From Gemmatimonadaceae bacterium (GTDB taxonomy: Bacteria; Latescibacterota; UBA2968; UBA8231), in contig PBSR01000079.1 in assembly GCA_002726335.1 (NCBI GenBank), positions 1-14,636 of the forward strand: a DNA stretch of 14,636 nucleotides, given 5' to 3'. Position 1 is the stretch's first letter; the number at the start of each line of letters is the position of its first letter. The notes under the pieces were generated by a model. It saw nothing but the letters and a program-made list of their open reading frames with translations. It ran no database searches and was not told where the DNA came from. Of the stretch, positions 7,401 to 13,424 are shown in pieces. Both the position numbers and the translations under genes were made by a program.

Positions 7401-7597
7401 CGCTGGACGATCTCCTGCTCCACCTCCTCGGGGCTGGCTCCGAGCCAGAAGGTGTTCACCGTGACGACGGGGCGGTCGACGTCGGGTGTCAGCTGCACGG
7501 GGATGCGGAAGAGGGCGATCAGGCCGAAGAGGGCCACGAGAAGTACACCCACGATGACACTCACGGGTCGACGGATGGACGTATCGACGAGTTTCAT
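4445..7597 (-). CDS. RND-family efflux transporter permease subunit (AcrB/HAE1-like)
   Basis: Inner-membrane pump of a tripartite efflux system that exports drugs or other amphiphiles using the proton gradient. At 1050 residues it has normal full length. It starts with the family's first membrane helix (IRRPVSVIVGVLLVALFGLI) and IPVQLTPDVDRPVV. Two large periplasmic loops separate helices 1-2 and 7-8, and the sequence otherwise follows the 12-helix layout. In helix 4 the proton-relay motif reads GMVVDNAIVALEN, so Asp407 is kept and the AcrB Asp408 position is Asn; helix 10 has GVVVNAAILIV in place of the AcrB Lys940 region. This VVDN/VVN form is common in pumps of this branch whose substrates are unknown, and differs from metal-type CzcA. 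The start ATG lies 15 bp after the adaptor gene's stop, so the two form an operon. Substrate cannot be told from sequence. Confidence 0.96.
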   Translation of the reverse strand: MKLVDTSIRRPVSVIVGVLLVALFGLIALFRIPVQLTPDVDRPVVTVNTFWLGASPEEVEQEIVQRQEEELKSVEGLEKMTSESFDSRCRVVLEFGVGLDPDALLLLVSNKLDQVSGYPLDAEKPTLTSGSGGNTGAITWLILEALPGNEDVDIETYGDFIEDLVKTGLERVPGVAESNVYGGFERELQIIVDPAAMAAHAVTVSQMAAAITAENTNISGGSFDEGKRRYIVRTVGQYTSPEQIEAVVIRDDGPGGRVRVADVARAHLGYKRATVTVRQRGKSAIAVNATRETGANVLEVMEGIRAAAARYNSGPLKREGLYLRQVYDETDYINSSIDLVRSNIFIGGALATLVLLLFLRSASSVLIIITSIPISIVGTFLIMSLMGRNINVISLAGMAFAVGMVVDNAIVALENIYRHRQMGKDRLRASFEGAREVWGAMLASTLTTIAIFLPIVFIEDEAGQLFRDIAIAVSSSVALSLIVALTVIPMMSARLMRNRLPGGEEDDNGNLLDRFGSSISRAISDSVYRISGSTVLRVGVVVFLIGASLLSAWSLLPKAEYLPTGNRNLIFSILLPPPGYNLDELIDVGHQIEDVLRPRWEARPDSPEAEALDGPLVPHMFYVAFGRSAFMGARAHDPTRVKELIPIIQQPLFAVPGMIAIVRQSGLFQGLGGGRAIDLEISGPDLGRLLAMGGRIFGQVRQVVPGAQARPIPSLDLGNPEVRVIPDRIRAADVGLTAREIGITVNALMDGALIDGYQYEGEEIDISLKGEDDWFRTQDIGQLPMYTAAGPVPLHSVADIVVTSGPEQINHIERNRAITIRIVPPETTPLETALEDIETQIIEPLRASGELAPPYDLRQSGTADDLAKTQKALQWNFLLALLITYLLMASLYESFLYPFVIMLSVPPAAAGGIFGLAAVNLLIGYQALDILTMLGFVILIGVVVNAAILIVHQTLNVLNEEEGLDHREAIRRAVESRVRPIFMSTITSAFGMLPLVLFPGAGSELYRGLGSVVIGGLLVSTIFTLFLVPTFLSLAMDIRAWAASARRSET

Positions 7598-7612
7598 ATG
7601 TCGCAGTGGTCC

Positions 7613-8653
7613 CTAGTGAACCTTGCGCACGACGCGTACCGCCTGGCCGTCGCGCAGACGTTCGTTGCCGCGGACGATGGCCAGATCACCCGCCTGCAGG
7701 CCATCGCCGGAAATGGCCACATTTCCTTGAGATGCGAGGCCTGTTGTCACCGGCAGCATCGCGGCCGACCCCTCGCGGGCGAGAAACAGGTGACTGCCCA
7801 TGGCGCCGGTCATGATGGCGTCCTTGTGTACGAGCAGATCCTCTCTCGGTTCCTTGATCGACAGCCGAACCGCTGCCGACATGCCGCCGCGGACGCGACG
7901 GCCGGGGTTGAGGAACTGGACGATCACAGGAAAGGTCCGCGAGTCTTCATATCCCTGCGGCAGGATGGCGACAACGAGTGCTTCGATCGAGTCGGTTCCC
8001 AGAGCCGAGACGGTGACCTCGGCGGAATCACCGAGGCGGAGTCGGTCGACGTAGCGCTCGGGTACGTTGACGTAGACCCGGGCCGTATCGGCGGCCACCA
8101 TGTGGGCGACGTTCTGGCCCCGATCAACCCATTCTCCAATCTCGACCAGACTCTCGACGAGGGCGCCGTCGAAGGGGGCCAGGATCGTCAGATCCTCGAT
8201 GCGCGTCTCCAGGTCCTGCAGCTCGGAGCGGGCGCGCTCGAACTCGTACTCCGTTTCGATGGCTTCGTCTTCGGAGATGGCGTCGCTGTCGCGCAGGCTG
8301 CGGCTGTGGTCGCGCCGCGAGGCGCGCAGTCGAAGGTCGGCCTCGGCTTCGATGAGACGCGCCTGCAGCTCATCGTTCGTCAGTCGCAGGATCGCCTCGC
8401 CCCGTACGAGGGGCTGCCCCGATTCCTTGAAACGGGCCACCACCTTGCCCTCGGACTCGCTGGCCACCCGGCTGGTTCGCCGGGGGTGGACGGTGCCTAC
8501 CAACTCGACCTGGCTGGTGATCGTACGCTGCTGGATTTCGGCGACGATGACGGAGGCGGGCGGATGATCGCCCTGGGCCGCCGTCGTCGTCGGAACGAGG
8601 CAGATCCAGGCGCCGCAGGCAGCAGGCCAGAGCGGCAGGAATGGGGGCTTCAA
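7613..8653 (-). CDS. RND efflux periplasmic adaptor (membrane fusion protein)
   Basis: The 346-residue adaptor links the RND pump to an outer-membrane channel. It has an N-terminal signal sequence (cleavage near TTTAA-Q, residue 26) with no lipobox. It has the split lipoyl-like domain (about 57-90 and 156-185, including LAPFDGALVESLVEIGEWV). The alpha-helical hairpin lies at 93-155 (Glu/Arg-rich, heptad-like), and a beta-barrel and membrane-proximal domain follow. The start is TTG at 8653: GGAG sits nine bases upstream, and no ATG, GTG or TTG lies between it and the in-frame stop at 8702-8704. The pump gene follows after 15 bp. A TolC-type partner is not in the window, so it must be encoded elsewhere or lie beyond the suspected breakpoint near 9715. 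Confidence 0.94.
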   Translation of the reverse strand: MKPPFLPLWPAACGAWICLVPTTTAAQGDHPPASVIVAEIQQRTITSQVELVGTVHPRRTSRVASESEGKVVARFKESGQPLVRGEAILRLTNDELQARLIEAEADLRLRASRRDHSRSLRDSDAISEDEAIETEYEFERARSELQDLETRIEDLTILAPFDGALVESLVEIGEWVDRGQNVAHMVAADTARVYVNVPERYVDRLRLGDSAEVTVSALGTDSIEALVVAILPQGYEDSRTFPVIVQFLNPGRRVRGGMSAAVRLSIKEPREDLLVHKDAIMTGAMGSHLFLAREGSAAMLPVTTGLASQGNVAISGDGLQAGDLAIVRGNERLRDGQAVRVVRKVH

Positions 8654-8754
8654 GAGAATGGACTCCGGGCCTGGTGGTGAGGGGGAAACAGCCCCGGTAA
8701 ATTAGGCGGAGTTCGTGCCTCGGCAAGCCGTGCGCCGTGCGGATTCCGCAGGCG

Positions 8755-9714
8755 TCAGGGATTGACCCGGTGCGCCTCGTAGATGTCGAGGAACAGGAAG
8801 AAGTCGTCGAAACTGACACGGCCGTCGTCGTTGATATCGAACCTGGCGTCGAATCCTGGCGTGAACACGGAGTTGCCCAGCTGATCGACCAGGGGGAAGA
8901 AGTCGTCCAGGTCGACGCGGCCGCTGCCGTCGAAATCACCCATGTCGGGGGTGTCGACCTGGGCGCGGACCTCGACCACCAGTGTGGCGGTGCCACGGGC
9001 GCCGAAGATGTCGATGGCCGAGAGTCGGATGGTCGTGGTCCCGGTAAACTCGTCGATGGCCGTCACGGTCAATCGCCGGTCGGCGTCGATCACGGCGGTG
9101 ACACCGAGATCGGTTTCGGCCGTCCAGCGCAACTCTGTCACGGGGTTGTCGTCCGCGGTGACGTTGTCGAGGGTCAGCCGGCCTTCGCTGCCATTGAGGA
9201 AGCTGAGGATGCCAAGGGGTTCGATCACGGGAGCTTCGTTGGTCCCGGTGGTGTCGACGAGACTCGAATCGGGGAGCTCCTCGTCGGGTGAACGGACGCT
9301 CACAAGCATGGTGTCGAGGCCGGCGGCGCCCTGCTCATCCGTGGCGGAAAAGGCGACGGTAAGATCGCCCGTCACGCCTTCGTCCGCCGTCAACGTCAGC
9401 GCCCGGACCGCCTGGTTCAGGCTGGCCGTCACGCCCGCCGCCAGCGGTGTGGCGCTCCACGTGAGGAGGCTGATGACATCGTCATCGGTGGCGAAATCAT
9501 CGAGCAGGAGCTGGGCCGACTCCCCGGCATCGAGGAACAGGTCGGGCACGTCGATGACAGGTGTGACGTTGGCGATGTGAATATCGAGGGAGTCGCTCGC
9601 CGTCTGTCTCGTCGTCGTCGCCGTGAAGCGGATGCTGCCACCCTCTCGCGAGCCATCGGTGGGTGTGATGGAGACGATGCGGGTATCCGGATCGATGACG
9701 ACGTCGAGCTCCAC
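8755..9714 (-). CDS. C-terminal part of a secreted protein with Ig/cadherin-like repeats and a dockerin-like domain, N-terminus missing
   Basis: The 319 readable residues hold the end of one Ig-like repeat and two complete ones of cadherin/Ig type. The repeated pattern is W-A..VI-D...LT-TA...G...I-LSA-D, with units at about 1-45, 50-140 and 160-250. A dockerin-like pair of EF-hand loops follows, DFDGSGRVDLDD (260-271) and DINDDGRVSFDD (293-304), which should bind calcium. There is no signal peptide. The only candidate start is a GTG at 9714 lying inside the first Ig-like repeat, and the frame closes upstream at a TGA at 9748. This is therefore the 3' end of a larger gene, cut at about 9715. 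It ends 101 bp before the efflux adaptor's start. It probably belongs to the cell-surface or extracellular protein set; partner and substrate are unknown. Confidence 0.8.
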   Translation of the reverse strand: MELDVVIDPDTRIVSITPTDGSREGGSIRFTATTTRQTASDSLDIHIANVTPVIDVPDLFLDAGESAQLLLDDFATDDDVISLLTWSATPLAAGVTASLNQAVRALTLTADEGVTGDLTVAFSATDEQGAAGLDTMLVSVRSPDEELPDSSLVDTTGTNEAPVIEPLGILSFLNGSEGRLTLDNVTADDNPVTELRWTAETDLGVTAVIDADRRLTVTAIDEFTGTTTIRLSAIDIFGARGTATLVVEVRAQVDTPDMGDFDGSGRVDLDDFFPLVDQLGNSVFTPGFDARFDINDDGRVSFDDFFLFLDIYEAHRVNP

Positions 9715-9723
9715 TGTTCGATC
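9712..9723. other. Head-to-head junction of two 5'-truncated genes (rearrangement breakpoint or chimera)
   Basis: To the left, the - strand gene begins mid Ig-like repeat; to the right, the + strand gene begins mid-protein with DLKLTNAPRVSRGD at 9720. Neither has an upstream start, signal peptide or promoter, and there is no spacer between them. Two divergent genes cannot both begin inside a folded domain at the same base, so DNA has been joined here that was not originally adjacent. A real inversion with deletion, or a chimera made in whole-genome amplification or assembly, both fit. Confidence 0.7.
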
Positions 9724-11349
9724 TGAAGCTGACGAATGCCCCTCGCGTCAGCCGCGGCGACACGCTGCGGGCCCAGATCTATCTGACCCCTGCCGGGCAT
9801 CGCATCGCCGGCGCTTCCGTCTTCCTCACGTACGAGCCGTCGGCGCTGCGTCTGCTGGCGATGCCGGCTGACACCACCATGCCCTTCCGCGTCAGCAGCG
9901 ATGTCCTCGGTAGTTTCACGCCGGCGATCAACGCGTTCCACAACGACGTGTCTGCCAGCGGCAAGGTGGATCTGTCCCTGATCAGCACCACCCCCGGGGG
10001 CGGGGCGCTGTCCGCCGGCGTCGAGCCGGTTCTCATCGCTGAGCTGTGGTTCCTGGCCAGTCAGCAGGTGTCGACCTTCCTGGCCATCGACGACGAGGCG
10101 GCAGCCAATCGCAGCTCCGCCGTCGTGGAAGATTCGACGGGCGCCTGGATCGAGCCTGTGCTCGGTGACACGACACGACTGACCGTACGGGATGTCTTCG
10201 TCAGTGGGCAGGTGGCGCCGCAGCGACGCTCGGTGACCGCTCTCGCCTCCGATCAGGCGACGCTGCTGTTCATCGATGCCGGCGGTGATACACTGGCTTC
10301 CTCGCTGAACGACGAGGATCGACTGACGCCAGGCATCCAGGTGCCTCTGGACACGTCGGGCCGCTTCTTCCTCGATCAGATCCCCACCGGGACCTACAGA
10401 GTCTTCGCCAAGGTCGCCACCCATCTGCAGGGCAGCGTCGTGGGGGACACGGTGACTATCGACTCGGTGCGCCGGAACCTGAGCTTCCGCTGGGTGGCGC
10501 CGGACACGACCAGCCTGGATTCGCTCCCCGCTGGAGATGCCAACGACGACAATCGGATCAACCTGGCTGACTTCGGTATCCTGGTGCGCCATTTCGGCTC
10601 CTCATCGAGCAGCCCTGACTGGTCCACGGCAGGCAAGGCCAACTTCGACGGCGACAGCCAGGTCGGGTTCGACGACTTCCTGCTGCTGGCGGACAACTTC
10701 GGGCGAATCGGCATGGAGGTGACCGCTGCGGCACGCCCGGTGGCGGCCGCCAACGGTGATCTGTGGTTTGACCCCGCTGACGGCCCCATGGACGTGCTGC
10801 GCGGTCGAGACCTTGGGGGACTTCGAGGACTGACCCTCGTCGTTCCCGACGGGGTCAGCGTCGACGCCGAAGGCTCCATCTTCGCCGGCGTCGCGCACGA
10901 GATCATGTCCTGGCCCGTCGCAGAGGGCCGCCGTCTGGCCATCGCTCTGTCCGGTGACAGGCCGGTCGACGGCAACGGTCCGCTGTTGCGGCTGCAGGGG
11001 CTCGTCAGCGACGATCTCGACAGGATGCTGGCCAGCGTCGAGTTGCTGGATGCCGGAGGAGAGCTGTTCCGTGCTGCATCCGAACTATCCGAACCCCTTC
11101 AACCCGTCGACGACGATCCCCTTCGATGTGGCTGGCGCGCAGCCGGCCCGTGTGCGTCTGGAGATGTTCGATGTCCTCGGCCAGAGGGTGCGCGTCCTGT
11201 TCGATCAGGATGCCGTGCGGCCGGGGCGCTACCGTGCGATCTGGGACGCCCGTGATGAAGCCGGTGATGCCGTGGCCTCCGGCATGTACTTCGCGCGGTT
11301 GACAGCCGGGTCGAGTCTGACCACGCGGCGCCTGCTCCTGGTCCGCTGA
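9717..11349 (+). pseudogene. Secreted cohesin/dockerin-like protein with type IX-style sorting domain; 5' end missing and frame shifted
   Basis: From 9717 one frame encodes, in order: a cohesin-like beta-sandwich (9720-10170, RGDTLRAQIYLTPAG and VFLTYEPSALRLL); a carboxypeptidase-regulatory-like segment (about 10340-10480, LDTSGRFFLDQIPTGTYRVF); a dockerin-like EF-hand pair (GDANDDNRINLADF near 10536 and NFDGDSQVGFDDF near 10641); and a second, shorter cohesin-like domain up to GGELFR at 11072. The protein then continues one frame over (+1) with HPNYPNPFNPSTTIPF and a FlgD-Ig-like fold ending in TTRRLLLVR at 11346, a Por/T9SS type A sorting domain. Staying in the first frame gives unrelated Arg/Pro-rich sequence to 11255. 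No ATG, GTG or TTG exists before ATG 9861, which lies inside the cohesin-like domain, so the signal peptide and N-terminus are absent. Truncation plus frameshift make it a pseudogene, or an intact gene damaged by a chimera and a one-base sequence error. Confidence 0.75.
9728..9752. repeat. Short perfect inverted repeat beside the junction
   Basis: GCTGACG (9728-9734) and CGTCAGC (9746-9752) form a 7-bp stem with an 11-base loop, within 10 bp of the inferred breakpoint. It lies inside the + strand reading frame, so it may be chance; a fold-back here could also have promoted the inversion-type join. Confidence 0.35.
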
Positions 11350-11371
11350 TCGGCGCCACGACCCATCTCCG

Positions 11372-11400
11372 TTGACCCCGTGGGGGTGCATGGCTAGGTT
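11372..11400 (+). promoter_or_regulatory. Possible weak promoter upstream of dapF
   Basis: TTGACC (11372-11377) and TAGGTT (11395-11400) are 17 bp apart and lie 39 bp before the dapF ATG. The -35 is good, the -10 poor (three of six). It is the only candidate in the 90-bp gap after the cohesin/dockerin gene. Confidence 0.3.
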
Positions 11401-11439
11401 GCCGGGTCGGCGCACTCCACCCTCCCGGGCAACACGGAC

Positions 11440-12312
11440 ATGATAAACGGCTTCTTCAAGGGCCATGGTCTGGGCAACGACTATATCGCCCTGGACCCGG
11501 CCGATCTCGAGTTCCGACTCACTGAAAAACGAATCCGCGCCATCTGCGATCGTCACCGGGGTGCCGGCAGCGATGGCATCCTGGCTCTCGTGCCTTCGAA
11601 GAAGGCCGATTTTGGCGTGCGTATCTACAATCCCGACGGCTCCGAAGCGGAGAAGTCGGGTAATGGTCTGCGCATTTTCGCCCGCTATCTCTACTCGACA
11701 CGGCGTACACGCAAGAAGCGGTTCACCGTGGAGACGAAGGGGGGCCTCGTCGCCATCGACCTGCATATCGACAGCCACGGTGACGCCAGTTCGGCCACCG
11801 TGGAGATGGGGCAGGCCACGTTCCGGCCGCAAGCACTGCCCTGCAGCCTGTCGGCAGCCGAACTGATCGAGCGGCCGATCAAGGCGGCGGGTCGGTCGCT
11901 GAGTTTCACCGGCGTCAGCGTCGGCAATCCGCACTGCGTCGTCTTCCGCGAGCCCGGTCAGTCCTGGACCCGGGAGGAGCTGCTCGAGCTCGGTCCGCAA
12001 CTGGAGAATCACAGGATCTTTCCCCGCCGCACGAATGTGCAGCTGGCGGTCCCCGTCGGGCCGAAGTCGCTCTATATCCTCATCTGGGAGCGCGGCGCCG
12101 GCGAGACACAGGCCTCCGGGTCATCCTCCTGTGCCGCTGCGGCGGCTGCAGTTCGCCTGGGTCTGGTGCAGAGCCCCGTCACGGTCAAGGCGCCCGGTGG
12201 CAATCTGCATATCGATGTCCGTGGTGAGGCCTTCGAACTCACCATGAAGGGCCCCGTGTCCGAGGTGTTCAGCGGCCGGTTGACGCCGGCGTTCGTGCGT
12301 GAGATCAGGTAG
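11440..12312 (+). CDS. dapF: Diaminopimelate epimerase family protein with Ser in place of both catalytic Cys
   Basis: The 290-residue protein has the two-domain DapF fold and its motifs: KGHGLGNDYIAL (7-18), HRGAGSDGIL (39-48), NPDGSEAEKSGNGLRIFARYL (from 64), VGNPHCVVF (161-169) and ERGAGETQASGSSSCAAA (217-234). DapF interconverts LL- and meso-diaminopimelate in lysine and peptidoglycan synthesis, using two cysteines, Cys73 and Cys217 in E. coli. Here codon 73 is TCG (Ser) and the equivalent of Cys217 is TCC (Ser226); Cys231 matches the nearby non-catalytic Cys of GTGAC. All substrate-binding surroundings are kept, so this is a selected variant, not decay. It may be a true epimerase of unusual chemistry or act on another substrate. 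Start ATG 11440 fits the family N-terminus; SD is weak. The next gene begins 5 bp downstream. Confidence 0.9.
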   Translation: MINGFFKGHGLGNDYIALDPADLEFRLTEKRIRAICDRHRGAGSDGILALVPSKKADFGVRIYNPDGSEAEKSGNGLRIFARYLYSTRRTRKKRFTVETKGGLVAIDLHIDSHGDASSATVEMGQATFRPQALPCSLSAAELIERPIKAAGRSLSFTGVSVGNPHCVVFREPGQSWTREELLELGPQLENHRIFPRRTNVQLAVPVGPKSLYILIWERGAGETQASGSSSCAAAAAAVRLGLVQSPVTVKAPGGNLHIDVRGEAFELTMKGPVSEVFSGRLTPAFVREIR

Positions 12313-12317
12313 GGGGG

Positions 12318-13424
12318 ATGGGCTCCGCCAGCCCTCACGAACCCGCTGACCTGGAGCGAGCCTGGGGACGGGCCCTCTATCGCTGGTGGGAATTCTACGA
12401 TCGTGAGTATCTGCACGGCGTCCTGCAACGGCCGCAGGTCCAACTCGGTGACAGTCAGCAGCGGCTCGGGGAGTGGGACCCTTCCCGGCGACGGATCACC
12501 ATCTCCCGCAACCATATCCGTACCGATCCGTGGAACGAAGTGCTCGATACGATGCGGCACGAGATGGCGCACCAGTACGTGTGGGAGGTACTGCATGCCG
12601 GGGAGGAAGATCCCCATGGCCCGGCGTTTCGTGAGGCCTGCCGCAAGTTGCGCTGTGACCCGAAGGCGACGGCGCGACGTCTGTCCACCGGCGCAGATGC
12701 GGAGCAGGACCATGCCGAGGTGCGGGTTGCGCGTCTGGTAAAGAAGCTGCTGTCCCTCAGCGATAGCCCGAACCAGAACGAAGCTCAGGCGGCGGTCAAC
12801 AAGGCGCAGCGTCTGCTGCTCGAGTACAACATCGAACTCGTCGACACCGATGGGGCGCGCGGCTTCGAGCGCCGTCAACTGGGCGCGGTGAAAGGCCGGC
12901 ATCCGGCCTGGGAGCTGTGGCTGGCCATGATCCTCAACGAGTTCTTCTTCGTCGAGGTGTTGTGGATTCGCAGCTACGAGGCGGGGCGCGACCTGGAAGG
13001 TACGGTCCTGGAGGTCTACGGTACGCCGACAAACCTGGACATGGCTGACTACGTGCACGCCTACCTGTCACAGCTGCTCGAGCGGTTGTGGGCGGCCTAT
13101 CGGCGCGAGCGCGGGTTGCGCAGCAACCGCGAGCGTATGCGCTATTTCGCCGGCGTGCTGCAGGGATTCCATGAGAAGCTCGGACGCCAGCGGGGCGATC
13201 TTGAAGTGTCGGCGAAGAACTCGGCTCTCGTCTGGCAGGGTGATGACCGGCTCATCGCCTACTACCGGCACCACAATCCACGAATCCAGACCCGACAGAC
13301 CGGAGGGGTGGCGGCCAGTGATGCCTTCCGCCATGGCGTCGAGGAGGGGCGGCAGGTGAATCTGCGTCGGCCCGTGACCGCCGCGGCCGGCTTCGGTGGT
13401 TACCTGTCCAGGGGCGGCAGGTAA
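12318..13424 (+). CDS. SprT-like zinc metallopeptidase domain fused to DUF2786
   Basis: The 368-residue protein joins two domains. Residues 15-115 are SprT-like: helix-rich start (WGRALYRWWEFYDREYL), strand region with IXISRN-type edge, then MRHEMAHQYVWE (His81, Glu82, His85) and DPHGPAFREACRKL, where His100 is the expected third zinc ligand. Instead of the usual SprT zinc ribbon, a DUF2786 domain follows (about 136-176, LVKKLLSLSDSPNQNEAQAA and KAQRLLLEYNI), then a 170-residue helical C-terminal region typical of DUF2786 proteins. It has no signal peptide, so it acts in the cytoplasm. SprT/Spartan relatives act on DNA-protein crosslinks; DUF2786 has no established function. The ATG is 5 bp after the dapF stop, with AGGTAGGGGGG immediately before it, so translation is probably coupled. 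Its stop codon directly touches the next gene's start. Domain calls are by motif; function is unknown. Confidence 0.85.
   Translation: MGSASPHEPADLERAWGRALYRWWEFYDREYLHGVLQRPQVQLGDSQQRLGEWDPSRRRITISRNHIRTDPWNEVLDTMRHEMAHQYVWEVLHAGEEDPHGPAFREACRKLRCDPKATARRLSTGADAEQDHAEVRVARLVKKLLSLSDSPNQNEAQAAVNKAQRLLLEYNIELVDTDGARGFERRQLGAVKGRHPAWELWLAMILNEFFFVEVLWIRSYEAGRDLEGTVLEVYGTPTNLDMADYVHAYLSQLLERLWAAYRRERGLRSNRERMRYFAGVLQGFHEKLGRQRGDLEVSAKNSALVWQGDDRLIAYYRHHNPRIQTRQTGGVAASDAFRHGVEEGRQVNLRRPVTAAAGFGGYLSRGGR

Noticed and set aside
7598..8680. 360-codon + strand frame opposite the efflux adaptor
   Set aside because: No signal, domain or SD; the opposite strand has a signal peptide, lipoyl halves and operon spacing.
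8736..8748. TGCGGA-T-TCCGCA palindrome between the efflux adaptor and dockerin genes as a terminator
   Set aside because: The loop would be a single base and no T-run follows on either strand.
9720..9860. Invertible promoter or phase-variation switch at the head-to-head junction
   Set aside because: There is no intergenic segment, no pair of long inverted repeats flanking a switchable fragment and no recombinase gene; only one 7-bp repeat is present.
9429..10592. 387-codon - strand frame spanning the head-to-head junction
   Set aside because: It could have argued that one gene crosses the junction, but its composition is Arg/Gln/His-rich without domains, while the other frames show cohesin, dockerin and Ig patterns on each side.
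11005..13058. Long - strand frames at 11005-12012 and 12072-13058
   Set aside because: Antisense shadows of the cohesin/dockerin gene, dapF and SprT-DUF2786; no motifs of their own.
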